From NCBI GenBank assembly GCA_040954595.2, contig CM082595.2, positions 3,348,001-3,412,000 of the forward strand: a stretch of 64,000 nt of DNA, given 5' to 3'. Of this stretch, positions 36,101 to 48,025 are shown in pieces. This stretch comes from Balanoglossus misakiensis (Eukaryota > Hemichordata). Made by a program: the position numbers and the translations under genes. Under the pieces are notes generated by a model. It saw only the letters and a list, made by a program, of their open reading frames with translations, was not told the origin of the DNA and searched no databases. Every line of letters begins with the position of its first letter. Position 1 is the first letter of the stretch.

Positions 36101-38345
36101 GCGTTTGAGAGCCGTAACTTATCCGTGATTTTCATTCCATTGTTTCCTTAGATCGCTATGTGATCATGGGAAACCACCGCGATTCCTGGACCTACGGAGC
36201 CATCGATGCCGGCAGTGGAACGGCCATTATGATGGAATTATCCAGAACTTTGGGGAAAATGCTAACAAAAGGTATGACCAGTGGAATATTCCTGTAATAT
36301 TCCGTAATCAATTGAATACAGCTTTCCGGCAAAGTTCACGCATGGCCTTGCTCTGAATAAGTCGTGTGATGGCAACAGAAATAAACGAATGTAGGAACTG
36401 ACATGAAACTGTTTGGCACAGTGAGATTACAATGTGAACTGAAATTCCCTGTGTTGATTCTCTGTGTCAGCTTCTTGACTGATCGTTCTCTGTTTCAGGT
36501 TGGAAACCGCGACGTACAATAATATTTGCCAGCTGGGATGCCAAGGAGTTTGGCATGATTGGATCAACGGAGTGGGCTGAGGTGACTGAAATGTTTTTGT
36601 TTCTTTTATTTGCAATAGGACATGTTTGTCTTCGCAACCCTCACTAGTTTTGGAAGTGATGTCAGAGCAAGGGGGCAAAATCTATAGGAGGGTGGGCTAG
36701 CCCTTCTGAAACCCTTTAGTTACAAAAAATAATTGTTACATTGCTTTAATTATCTTCATTTCAAAATGTCTTATTATGTGATGTTTTTCAGGAGTATGAG
36801 AAGATGTTGATGAATCGAGCGGTTGCCTACATTAATTTGGATGCGGTTGTCATGGGAAGTTATTCTCTGTCGGCTGGTGCTAGTCCTCTTCTCAATAAAG
36901 TTATCTACGAGGCCACCAAACAGGTAAATTAAAATTTTGAGAGAGACATTACCTGGAGCCAAATATGAGAACGTGTTTTAAGACTGATTTTCAAGGCGAA
37001 TACTACAGTAACATTACTAGGTTGAAATTGTTTTTTTCAAGACATTCATACTCTTACACATTGCTTCCATAGGTGGCCTGTCCTCACCATGACGATATGT
37101 CAGTCTATGAAAACTGGAGGTCAAAGTTCAGTGTCAGCTACAGTGGCGAAAAAGTTCCACAGTAAGTGACCATGAAATGAGATAGTTATGTCTTGGCGTG
37201 TTTGGCATAGATCAGGTTTCTTGACTGATCATATACTCAGAAATCATACTAAACGTAATCAATCACCTATGCAAAATTTCCATGGAGACCGTGTACCTTT
37301 AAACTGTCATGTGCACTGTGCTCAAAACCATTCCATTTGTTTTTAGGTCCTTCAGACTTCAAGAATGTAACATTTCCACGTCACATTTTCTTTCATTTCA
37401 GAATTACCATCTTAGGCAGTGGATCTGATACACTTCCATTCATCCAAACATTGGGCATCCCATCCATGGAACTATCATACACTTTTGATCCAGTAAGTTT
37501 CTTGTCACCTACATCATCCATTTCACAAGGGAACTTTTAACGTTGGCACATCCCCTTCCCCCCCCCCCCACCCCCAAGTTTTTCTTAATAAGGGGCATAA
37601 GGAATTTTTAATAGGGGTGTTTGTAATGGCTTAAGGTATACAAGGCTGTCATGTCCCTATACAAGTATCATCCTTCGCTGATTGACAGGGTGATATGGCT
37701 ACAATTCTAGCACGCACGACATTCTGCAGGCCCCCTAATGTACACATGCCCATATTAGGTTAAAAGGGCGTGGCTAAGTTTTTCGCTTGACCGCCTAAGC
37801 GAAACTCTGCGGTTAGCTAGACTTCATATTTCAACTAAAGAGACAAGTGACTGTTGCTACCGGAAGTCAACAGTTTTGTCCGCGGAAAATCCAAGAAATA
37901 GTCCCTGGAAAGTTAGGGAATTATGAAAAAATTTGAACGTACGACAAAAAGCGTAACCATCGCGTGCTTGCGAATCCTCTCACAGAGCCACCATCTTCAG
38001 ATGTACCCTCTGTACAGCACAGCGTACGACGACTTCGACAGCGTCAAACGGGTGACCGACCCGACCTTTGAGACCCACCTGGCCATGGCGCAAGTACTCG
38101 GCCTCGCCTTACTGCAGCTCTGCGACTCGCTCGTCCTACCGTTCAACGTCTCGCACTACGCAACGGCCGTGCAGCAATACCGGGATGTTTTTCTGGAGAT
38201 GGATTCTTTCAAGGACACCTCACAGAGTGAGGACATGGCTGTCTTGACAGGTAAAGTTATTGCCGAGTCTGTCATTCTCAGTTGTATGATAATGTATTAT
38301 TATGTGGCTTGGTGTATATGCACTAGTCACTATAATAATAAATCA

Positions 38346-38394
<49 letters not shown>

Positions 38395-38401
38395 GTCTGT
38401 A

Positions 38402-38432
<31 letters not shown>

Positions 38433-39343
38433 CTAGCTAGCTATCTACAAATTCTTCATCACCCCCTGTAACTACGAACTTGTAAATGTTCCTGTATTAT
38501 GAATCTTATTCTCACTATTTTCACATTTTTGTACATTTTGGGTTGCATCTAGATTATCTGAAAGTTGCCGTGGTCAATTTCACCACTGCCGCTGCAGACT
38601 TTGATGAAAGTCTGAAGGATTTGGCAGTTGACAAGTAAGTGTGGTTCTTTTCTCAACTGGACAGCTGTACTTGTAGATTTAGTATGTGAGAACATGGCCA
38701 ATCCTGGCTTTTTATATATGTTTATACTGAAAGTAGTGTTCACTGTTGTACTAAGTTCTTTTTATTTCTGCCCTTCATGCAGTCCCCTGGCTGTCAGAGC
38801 TGTGAATGATCGACTCATGCAGTTGGAGAGATCATTTATAAGGAGTGATATTGCTGTACCTGGCAGACTTCCACAGTACAAGTAAGTCTCGCTCTCGCTC
38901 CCTCCCCCTCTCTCCCTCTCCCTCTCACTTCCACCCACCCACTGCCCACCCAGCTACATTACAGAGATGTGGTATCACCACCTCAAAAGTGATCTGCCTT
39001 TTTAAAAATCTGTGAGTTTGTGATATTGCTAAAGCATGTTTCTTGTATGGAGTTCATCACTTCCATTAGCCACTGCTCTTTGTAAAGGCACAGTTCCCAT
39101 GAAATGCAGCTTGTATTTTCTAACTAACTCTAGTGTCTTTCTTGCAGACATGTGTTATATGCACCTAGTGCCCAGAATGCATACGAGGCAGTCACACTTG
39201 CCGGCATCGTTGACAGCATAACGGAAGCAAAGTCGAGAAACGACGACGAAAGTTGGGAGAATGTCAAACTGCAGATGTCACTGGTCACATTGTCGATCAA
39301 ATCTGCAACAGCAAGTCTCCGAGATTCGATTGTCCAGTCGTAG
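33113..39343 (+). CDS. PSMA/NAALADase-family (M28B) type II membrane protein, probable pseudopeptidase
   Basis: Related to FOLH1/NAALAD2. Sixteen exons: 33113-33435, 33922-34059, 34359-34500, 34694-34819, 34964-35153, 35386-35485, 35802-35977, 36152-36271, 36499-36581, 36792-36923, 37073-37161, 37402-37492, 37986-38250, 38553-38634, 38783-38881 and 39148-39343. They give 783 aa without a frame break. Order: cytosolic tail, TM anchor ([17 protein letters not shown], residues about 51-67), protease-associated domain, M28 domain, helical dimerisation domain. Zinc-ligand motifs [15 protein letters not shown] and YINLDA are present. The catalytic Glu of WDAEEFG is Lys (WDAKEFG, codon AAG), and the zinc-ligand His of YPLYH is Ser (YPLYS, codon AGC). 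Arg-patch and glutamate-pocket residues also differ. The family cleaves C-terminal glutamate; this member probably does not. The acceptor at 37986 is the least certain (37380s-38000). Confidence 0.9.
33509..33862. mobile_element. TTAA-flanked foldback (MITE) in intron 1 of the PSMA-like gene
   Basis: Both ends read TTAAAGGGACAAAGTCTCTC when viewed inward. The arms extend about 160 bases each with small differences (CATTAAT, GGATATATAGTGAAT and CGTTC blocks recur in inverse order), meeting near 33690. TTAA at both ends may be the target site. It occupies most of the 486 bp intron. No transposase is encoded. Confidence 0.8.
35178..35310 (+). repeat. Dispersed repeat shared with 23587-23725
   Basis: Blocks such as CAAAATGTGGTG, TTTTTCAC and AGGTCTTGATCAAAATTT appear in the same order in the reverse complement of about 23587-23725, inside the intron between the two Ig exons of receptor gene B. 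It is an unclassified interspersed element of about 130 bases. Confidence 0.6.
36014..36069 (+). repeat. 28 bp direct duplication in an intron
   Basis: The unit TCAAAGAAAGATGATGAATC plus eight bases occurs twice in a row with one difference. It is a local slippage duplication in an intron of the PSMA-like gene. Confidence 0.85.
38346..38440 (+). repeat. (ATCT)n/(GTCT)n microsatellite
   Basis: Tetranucleotide run within an intron of the PSMA-like gene, about 95 bases after the donor at 38250, ending in an AGCT variant block. The reading frame running into it from the preceding exon is not coding. Confidence 0.9.
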
Positions 39344-40486
39344 TGCGGAGATTTAAAGGGCACAGGAAGATCACACAGTAGAACAAAATTCTCCCTTGTG
39401 CCAACAGTGTGTCATTTGAGTGTTTCGGCCCCCAAAGCGCATGGCTTTAACCATACCACCGAAAATGCATGTACGGTTTGTTCACATGGTCAAATCTTTG
39501 TGTGTAGTGATGGCATACATACTGGCATTTTCATTAAATTCAGAAGTAGGTTGAATCGGGCTTTGTTGTACAAACATGTTAAGAACAGAGTTCTCAGAAT
39601 CTGTTCTGTGCATACATATCTTTAATAAGGCATTCATGGAAACGGTTACACTTGGATTGTGTGGCTCCTATGCAAGTTAATACTTATTTTTGCCACAGTT
39701 TCTTTTTATACTAAATTAAGTGATCGTTTGAACTGAATTTGTGTTAATTCATATTCTCCATAAATTTTATGTCAGCGTGCAAATTGGAATGACCGTATTT
39801 CCTGTTCAAATATGTAGTTAAAGAAATTGATTAGTACTGAAATAAGTCTAGTACTGTGTTTGATTTTGTGTGAATTTTGTTATCTTGTACATCCTGTGAG
39901 AATGTGAGTAAATTTGCCGACTTTGCACAGTTCTGCAAAACGTAGTGTTCTTTCTGTAGTTGTCTCTGTGGTCAGTTTATGTGTTTTTTGTTTGTTTACT
40001 AACACTCACACATCACACAATATAAAGCTGACTCTGACAATGTCTTCAGAGAAGCTTTAATAACAATCAATTCAGTAACCAAGTTTGAACTTTCAACAGT
40101 GCCAGTGCTAGGGCATACTGTAGTCTCTAGACAGTCACTGTACATGTTGTTGACGAGTCAAGTACGTTTTTAGAATTCCCCGGTGGTGTCAGGAAGAAGT
40201 TCTGAGTTCAAAGAAATATTCATGAATGCCGTGTATTGCGTTCAAAATATATACAAACTACTAGTACGCCCTCCCCCCCAAAAAAATAAAATGGCCCAAC
40301 ATAAGCCCTTATAATTGGTGTTAGGTATGTATATCGACAACACCAAGGTCTATATACATATGTATCTAGCTTGAATATAAAAACAAAAGTCATTGACGCT
40401 GGTGGTGTTGAGGGCGCACATGTGCGGTTCAGACTCCTCCCCCCCTCAAGCAGTTTTAAACTATCCCTGTGCTTATTCACAACCAT
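39344..40486. other. 3' flanks of the PSMA-like gene and of the convergent glycosyltransferase gene
   Basis: No exon seen. An ATTAAA at 39533-39538 could be the poly(A) signal of the plus-strand gene. The two genes converge here. Confidence 0.4.
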
Positions 40487-41890
40487 CTAGTCGTTTTTAT
40501 ACTCTTGTTCACCACGACAGCGTTTTCTGTTTCTATCAATGACACTCTGTAGAGTGACACACAGAGACATGTATCCACTGCGAGAAATGTCGTAACTGCT
40601 GAATTTTATCGTCGTTGCCCTGACAACACTGCACGTGCTGGAAGCGCTTTGAGGGACAGAATACCACGGTACGTCATAGTACCAACCCTGTCGGGGTGCC
40701 ACCCCTATCCTTTTGAGAACCAAACCAACGTACGCGTCCTCCCAGGGGAGGTAACGCACAAACTCCGACGTCACGTATATCTGCTTAGCAACATCCGATG
40801 ACATCACGTAGGCGGGCCCTTCCAAATAAGGCGGATAGGTCGCTTCTTGGAACATGTCGTAGGACGTGTACCACTTCGAATCGATGTCCCTGACGGGTTT
40901 TTCCTTGCGAAACCTGTTGCCTTCCGCAAATCCAGTCTTTGTGGCGTGATGCAAGATAGTACTGACGACATTCTCGGGGATAACGAACACATCTCTGCCA
41001 TCAACCTTCATGACGTACTCCGTCCAATGACAAAACAAACTCACCCACTTGAAACCCATAATGGTTTTCAGAGTGAGATTATTGTAGTTATCGATGAAGT
41101 TCTCCTGAATGATGTCTCCGTGGATGTCGTTTTCTCGCTCTATGTCCTCTTGTAGGCGTCTGTCACTGACGGTTCCAAGCAGGAACATGGTGATCACTTT
41201 CCTTCCGCGAACGCTCTTTTCCCCTCCCCAGTGTTCGCGGATGGCGTCTCGGTTCTCCCTCTCCAGGTGCGTGTTGAACACCAGGATGACGAGGAACAAG
41301 TCCGCCCCCGCGTCCCGGCACACGTTCCCGTTGGAGATGAGGAAGTCAAAGTCATGCTGGTTGATCTTGACCTTCTCGCTGTATAAAGGGATCCCATCCG
41401 CGCCCCTGCTGTTATTTCTGGTGGCCAAACCCGCGCTAGAGGCGGCCAGGTCGCCTTGATTCGAAGCCCCCGCGCGTCGGTGGCGCTCATGCAAATCCAG
41501 TTCCTTCTGAGGTGGTGGAAGGCGAGAAATATCATCGAAATGGTACCCCTCAACTTGACCCTTCGTGTTTTTAACCACACTGCCAACTCCTGAGTATTTT
41601 TCCTTGATCAAACTCGGCGAGTGACTCCTGTTTCTCAGATATCCTGACGTTTTTTCATCTTTAACTTTCGGCAATGAAGAGGCGTTTTTCCTCTGTTCCA
41701 GCGCGAGTAAAACGATCCTGGATGCGTTGCTAAGCGATGATTGTTTGCTTAAAATGGATCGCTCGCTGTTATATCTCCTCACATCTGTCGACTGGTGCCC
41801 GTGGAAGTATAGAAGGAAAATTCCGCTAACGACAAGGCAGTTTAGCCATACAATCTTCCTTAGGTATCTTGTTCCAAGGAATCTTGCCAT
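40487..41890 (-). CDS. GT31 beta-1,3-glycosyltransferase (B3GALT-like), variant DXD
   Basis: Single-exon Golgi type II enzyme of 467 aa that would transfer galactose or GlcNAc/GalNAc from a UDP-sugar to a glycan. A short cytosolic end is followed by a signal anchor at residues about 14-30 (VWLNCLVVSGIFLLYF), a stem of about 140 residues, and the GT31 domain: AIREHWG, FLLGTVSDR, DIIQENFIDNYNNLTLKT, YPPYLEGPAYVMS and LPWEDAYVGL. Where the family has TDxDVF, this protein reads VDGRDVF, an extra residue between the two metal-binding Asp (minus-strand codons GAT GGC AGA GAT near 41005-40994). It may tolerate this or be inactive. Galactosyltransferase is the likeliest class from the overall motifs; the acceptor sugar cannot be told. 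Confidence 0.9.
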   Translation of the reverse strand: MARFLGTRYLRKIVWLNCLVVSGIFLLYFHGHQSTDVRRYNSERSILSKQSSLSNASRIVLLALEQRKNASSLPKVKDEKTSGYLRNRSHSPSLIKEKYSGVGSVVKNTKGQVEGYHFDDISRLPPPQKELDLHERHRRAGASNQGDLAASSAGLATRNNSRGADGIPLYSEKVKINQHDFDFLISNGNVCRDAGADLFLVILVFNTHLERENRDAIREHWGGEKSVRGRKVITMFLLGTVSDRRLQEDIERENDIHGDIIQENFIDNYNNLTLKTIMGFKWVSLFCHWTEYVMKVDGRDVFVIPENVVSTILHHATKTGFAEGNRFRKEKPVRDIDSKWYTSYDMFQEATYPPYLEGPAYVMSSDVAKQIYVTSEFVRYLPWEDAYVGLVLKRIGVAPRQGWYYDVPWYSVPQSASSTCSVVRATTIKFSSYDISRSGYMSLCVTLQSVIDRNRKRCRGEQEYKND

Positions 41891-42002
41891 CTCCGGTTCC
41901 CAGAATACAGAATATCTTTATTTTGTAGGGGGCGATGTCTGTATTCGCTATTTACGAGCTGGTGGCATTTTTGTGTGAAAGCTGGATTTTTGGTTTGCTT
42001 TG

Positions 42003-42047
42003 ATTGGTTCGTTGGTTTGCTCACGTGTTTGACGATTGGTTGATTGG
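42003..42047 (-). promoter_or_regulatory. Triple CCAAT (ATTGG) cluster with E-box upstream of the GT31 gene
   Basis: ATTGG at 42003-42007, 42035-42039 and 42043-42047, with CACGTG at 42022-42027. They lie 113-157 bases upstream of the glycosyltransferase start codon, in a suitable place for a TATA-less promoter using NF-Y and a bHLH factor. Confidence 0.45.
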
Positions 42048-43704
42048 TGAGCGAAAGGAGCAGGTCAGTCTCCGCGGTGGATCCGCGCTCATTAGGAGGG
42101 CGCGCGGACGCGTCGACGCGGCGGGACGGACTTGTGCCTGGCGCTACTGTATAGACGCTCTGGTTAGGAAAATAAATCCTGGGCTGTAATTCTAACTAGG
42201 ACTTCGCGAAAGCACTGGTTTTCTTCCTTTGCTGCGGTGGAGCGGGGCAGGCGGTTTGATCGGCTGCAGATATTCGGTGCCTTTAAGCCCGATCGTCAAT
42301 CTTGCTCAGACATGATCGATTAGTCCAGTCGAGTCGATCCTTCGAGCACATGGAATTAAAAATGATCCCTCCTGGATTTCCCGGGAAGATCGGCCACCAA
42401 TCCCTGAATGAATCACTCCAATTCCAGTTGATTCCGTGTAATCCCGTTTCCACGCTTGTCGTTATCCAGACTCACACAAAGCGATATTGTACAAAATCCT
42501 CTGTCGATCTTCGTTTATGTCGATCTGGAAAAGTACACAATAGAAGTGTCATATTAAACCAGACACAATTCTAAACCGGCAGACTTTTTTCTTTCTAAAT
42601 CACGAAGCAGATGTATACGAAGGCAGGAAAAAATGCAGGAAGAAATCAATTAATATATATTGGAGGCAAAATGTTAATAACTCACTCCAATCTAACGCGA
42701 GCATAGCGGGAGCGCACGCCAAAATGACAATGATGGAACGGTGAATTTTTTTCGAGCGCTCTGGTGGGGTATAGAGTGATTTAAGAGTGTCACCGCCAGG
42801 GTCATCTTAATACGGATTTTCACGCTTCAGCGACCGCGGGACAAAGACTCGCACGTGTTCTGCAGTCATATCTCAAAAAATACATTCCAGCGTTTTACGA
42901 CAACCGGGTTAATAGTCGCGTCAATTCGACTGTCAACTCCACGCCCTCCGACGTGTTGTTAAAACCATTCGTTACCTGAGAACAAAGGATGACTCATGCT
43001 TTTCCCGGAGAGCGACAAAATAAGCGTTAAACACCTATACAGAATCTACCGACGGGCAATTTGATTCCCAACAAATTTTCTCCGACACGTCTTTTCGTCT
43101 GTAAATTAATTTGATACAGGCTTGTGTCAGTAAAGGTATATCCCCCCTGAAGTTGCCTTTAGGAGTACGAATACTTGATACACAGAGAACGGTGTCAGAT
43201 ATTTTCCTAAAAATTTTGAAACTATCGTACGACGATTTAACACTCGCTGGGAGTCTAATTAGTTTCGGATGTAACTCAATTTTCAGGGAGCAAATACGTG
43301 AGAGTGTACATGTTATGGACGTCCTTCGCATTTTAACATCCATGCAACTATTAGGCCCCCGTTGCTTCGTTCAAAAGGGTGGGATTATTCTTTTTAAAGT
43401 GAGTGTTTCGAGATCACCACTGCCTCTCTCTGATATTTCCACGGATGGTTGACTGATCGATTGCGAGAGAAATAAAAATGTTTGGCAAAAAAAAATGAAA
43501 AATGGCAGTCAAATCTTTTTCATCAGGCATTTGCATCTAAATGGAATTGATAAAATTACTCTGTACAGTCAGGTCAAGTAGCTTTTGCAAATTAATAGAG
43601 TGGATTTCAAATTGGAGAGAGGTCGGTTTAATCGTCTGGAGATATTTTCTTTCTCTCACACACTCTGTCATTCTCCCCAGTCATTATTTCAGTCTGTCTG
43701 TCAG

Positions 43705-43903
<199 letters not shown>

Positions 43904-46656
43904 CTCTCTGTCATTATCTATGAGTATATAGTATCTGTCTGTTCAATAAGTGCCACGAATTACCTGTTACCTTTATCATTATCATTTCAATCGCCAATCT
44001 GGGATCAGTTCATATCTGTAAAATCGCTTGTTGGTGATTCAGTTGAAAGGAGTGCTTTTTTCATACTCGTGATGTCGGCAGAACAAAGACCGGTAGCTAG
44101 GTATACCAATCCATTTGAAAAGCCTCGCTGTTGATTAAAATCCGTCGGCAGTGTGTGAAGTACACATATATTCGCGCGAAAATTCCCGTCGCATGCCTTC
44201 TCCCACTTTTGGCGCTTTGCCCCAGCGAGAAACAAATATATCCTAAATGTTGTAGTGCTACTTGAAAGTATTCTCTAATTGTCCGTGTCCAATTGAAACG
44301 CGGACGTTTTTTGAAATGATTACCCGAGCGAGAAATCCCACAGAAATCCTGTATTTGCAATTATTTTTTCCGTGTCTTTGTTAAAATTACTTCCGAAACT
44401 CCCGTGAAAACTTTGATATTTTTATGTACATGTATACTGTGATTAGCAAATACTTTAGCTTCGGAATATGAACCACGGCGTTCGCTCGAAGTTCTCCATA
44501 AAAAAAAAAAAAAAAAAAAACATCTAGCAACTTATCCTGGTAGTGTAGCTCGATACGACTTCACGTGAAGCAAATAACTGTACCATTGATATTATGGTTA
44601 ATACCACGGAGGGGTGTGTGAATTGCTTGTAACAACCTCGCACTCAATCATAGCCGCTGGCAATTTCGCTTTCTTAATTTTAATAACAGCTTCGATTCTT
44701 TATTAAATGTCGTTTCTTTTTGCCGAGGGTGTGAAAAGGGCACGCGCCTGGTTTGGCTTGCTCGATAATAGAAATGTTTCTTAGTCACCCGTCTGTGCTT
44801 TCTGCGCATGTCCCGAGTACTAGAAAACGTTCTTGGTTAATCCCAACCCGATTCTTTTGTTTCCCTACTTTGCAGAATTTCCGGATTTTCCCGAGCGGTG
44901 TTTTTTAGTGAATGAAATTCATGGAATGTTTCGATGCTGCATGACGTGGAATACTAAGGTAGGGGACATTTTTATAAACGAAAAATATGCGCTCTATTTA
45001 TATATTATTCATAATTTTATACTAAAGCGTAATTTTGCAAAAAGTGCCCTTTCGCGTTGTAATAACAGGCCAATCAGTCCTGTTTTATTCTATTCAACAA
45101 AAAATTCCCCCAACGAGAATTAAAATTGAAGCATTCTTTATTTCGGAAAGTAAAACCATGAATCCTTCTTAGAAACTGAACCAACAACGCTTTAAGTCCT
45201 AGAGTATAAATGTTCATGGGAGAACCTTTAGTGTAAGTGTTCCTTGAAAATGAAATACCCGCTTACCTTTAGATCTGTTGAAAAGAATCACTATTCAGTG
45301 CCCTTTCCTCGCATTCGATTCCATGTGTACCTAGTTTGGGATCGTTCTGCGTACTGCGTGTGAAATGATCACGGAGTGTTCTATGATGAATCCGACGAGC
45401 GAGTGATATTTATATTACTCAATATTTTGCATGATTTAGCAATGCAAATGAGGGTTGCTGTAGGCTCATAGTACACACTTACCGTCGCATACGTATGCGT
45501 GAGCACGATCACCGCCAAAAAAATAATCGTGTCCCTGTGAGTCCGTCTTGATGACATAATGGTGCGTGTGCGCTGGCTGGCTGTTTCTAACATTTACACA
45601 AAGGCGACTCAGTCAAAACGATTTGTGTGTGCATAGATAGCTTTCCAGGTATCGTTTATACAGCTGTCGTGCAAAAAAATTCTCCGATACTCGAGTGTGT
45701 GTCTAAGGAAAATTAATCAGTCTATTCTGAACGTTTCTATTGCCGAATGTGTGCATTGTTCATTTAGAATTTCATTGCCAGGTTGTAATTATATCATCTG
45801 ATGTCATTCTAGTTATGCAAAATTGTGACATTAATGGGTTCTATTAGCGATGATTAAACGGGTCCACTTTTTAATGAGAAATGCCTGTGATGATAATGTG
45901 CCGACAGAGAAGACAGTTAATCTCCCCCCGAGGATTATCCGATACATTTAACAAATCGAGTGATGAATCCTGTATGGGCTGGCCAGTTTTTAACTGTAAG
46001 CAAGTATCATTCGCATGCCTTAGTCAGCGAGGGAGTTCATTCTAACGCCTCTCTCTTTAAAGGGGGAGGGTCGTCTGAACTGCGCATGTGCGATATTTCT
46101 GTTTATATACTCACCCCAGGCTTTAACCAACTCTAGTACTAGTATCATTTGGGTAGTGTAGCTCATTGCTAAAGTACTTAGCCAAGTCTCGCGATGATCG
46201 GAAAATGAAATGGACGCGTATTTGTTCATCCCGCAATCTGTGACGGGTATTTCGCAAGGCTGAATGCGAGATCAATTAAACCAGAGCTTATAATGAACAT
46301 ATGGTTCAAGTTTTAATTCTAAAATAATTAAAAAGACAGCCCTTCATAACCCCGTATTCACGGCAACCAATACATACCAACAAAGTACCAATAATTCTAT
46401 AAAGTAATCCATATGGTTCTATAGGAGGAATATTTCATTATTAAAACATATACAAAAGACATTGTTGCAGCTTATGAACGTCCATCTTTTAAACACGCAA
46501 TTCGTGAGATTTTATATCACTCATGTCACTCACCTAGGTCGTAAAACATATTAAAAGCCCCGGTAATTAACTTTTGGCTATTTTTACAGCATTTTTCTCC
46601 CATTTTGGTACTAGAAGTAGTAGATCTTTGTAGCTTAAATGAAAACGCGAGGAAAA

Positions 46657-48025
46657 TCATAATTGGTCATCTTCAAAGGCAATTTTCTGTCGCCTAAAGA
46701 TGTCTTCTGCCCTTCTGTATATCTCGATGTCATAGTGCAACGCTTCTCTCACGGCTCTGTCAGACGACAACTCAATTTTCAGCATTTCAACGACCTCTTC
46801 TTTGGTTATATTAGCACCCTCGCCTTCCTCCTCATAATGCCGTTGGTTGGCATGTTTCCCAACGCACATGGTGTGGAATGGAAGTTGGAAGGCGCGTTCC
46901 AACAGGCGGAAATTCATGTCGTATTCAGTCGTAAGACCTATGACAGCGAACCACGACTCTAAGTTGTCCAACACGTAGTCTAAAACCAATTCCTTGTGTT
47001 CCTCCCGCATGACCTGATCCAAAAGGAGTTTTTGCCTCCACCACGGTGGGATTTTCTCTATCGGTGGGTCTTCGGGAGTGCGTGCTTCGGCTAGTAACTC
47101 TGAATAGTCCGGCGTGAAAAAGTCCGGATTTAAAATCAACTGTCGGAAGAAAAAACTTCCCTGGTGCAATGCCCACTCATTCACTGTCATTTTCTCAGCG
47201 GGTCGCATCCTGCAATGTGCCTGTTTTATTTTGATGCACATGTTGTACGACGAAATCAGACGTTCGTACGGGTGCCGTAAGACGGTGAAAGCGCCACACG
47301 GCTTTGTCGTAAAATCGCAGACGGCGAAAGCCGAGGCCCCAGCGTAGGCCTTGGCGAGTTTTTGGTCCGTCCCATCAACCAGCATCTGGTTGTAAAACAC
47401 GTTTGCGGTCGGATCGCCGACAAGAAGAAAGTTCGACTCTCCGATTTGTTCTAATATTTCTGAGAGACAGTTCTTCGTTGTTTGACCGCCGGACTTTAGG
47501 TTATGCACGAAGACCAATGTGCTGTTTGCGTATGCGGCGTCAGGTGGCGCTCTCTCTGAAGTCATTTTGTTCGTCGGGCGAGTGAAGAAGTTTGGAAGAT
47601 AGTTGCGTTTCACCAACCACGGATACAGTTTGGTTGCATCCCGTTCTTTGTGGCGGATGACGTCATTCGATGATTTCCATCCGCTGTGAAAGACAGCAAA
47701 CAACGGACAGCCTACCTTAGTGCACATAGTCTTAGTGTTGGACCAATTTTCACTTTGACGTGTGTGAAAATTTAAGCAATGTGATTGTCAAGTTCTGAAT
47801 CAATAAGCACATTCAATCGCTAGATCAAAACCCCATGCATGTTGTTCAACACGACCCACACACCAGAATAGTACATTTGCTAACTTACCCCGGTGATGGC
47901 ACTGAACCAGAGGAGTATTCGCCAGTTTCACTCGGAAAATAAACCCAGCAAAATACACTGAAGGCGATGATGACAGATGCTACTCCTATGACCGGCTTCA
48001 GATTCTGTCGCTGCCTGAATAACAT
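46657..48025 (-). CDS. Golgi carbohydrate sulfotransferase-like protein
   Basis: Two exons: 48025-47889 and 47683-46657, 387 aa. Exon 1 encodes a short basic end and a signal anchor (VIGVASVIIAFSVFCWVYF, residues about 12-30), which the downstream open frame alone lacks. The donor CCGG|GTAAGT (phase 2) and acceptor TTTCACAG restore the frame. The catalytic domain has a 5'-phosphosulfate loop-like FVHNLKSGGQTTK (residues about 92-104) and a 3'-phosphate site LRHPYERLISSY, where Arg and Ser are seven residues apart. These are features of PAPS-dependent sulfotransferases of the Sulfotransfer_2 group (2-O-sulfotransferase and chondroitin/HNK type). The substrate is unknown. An upstream ATG in intron sequence (47727) would give a version without an anchor and is unlikely. 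Confidence 0.85.
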
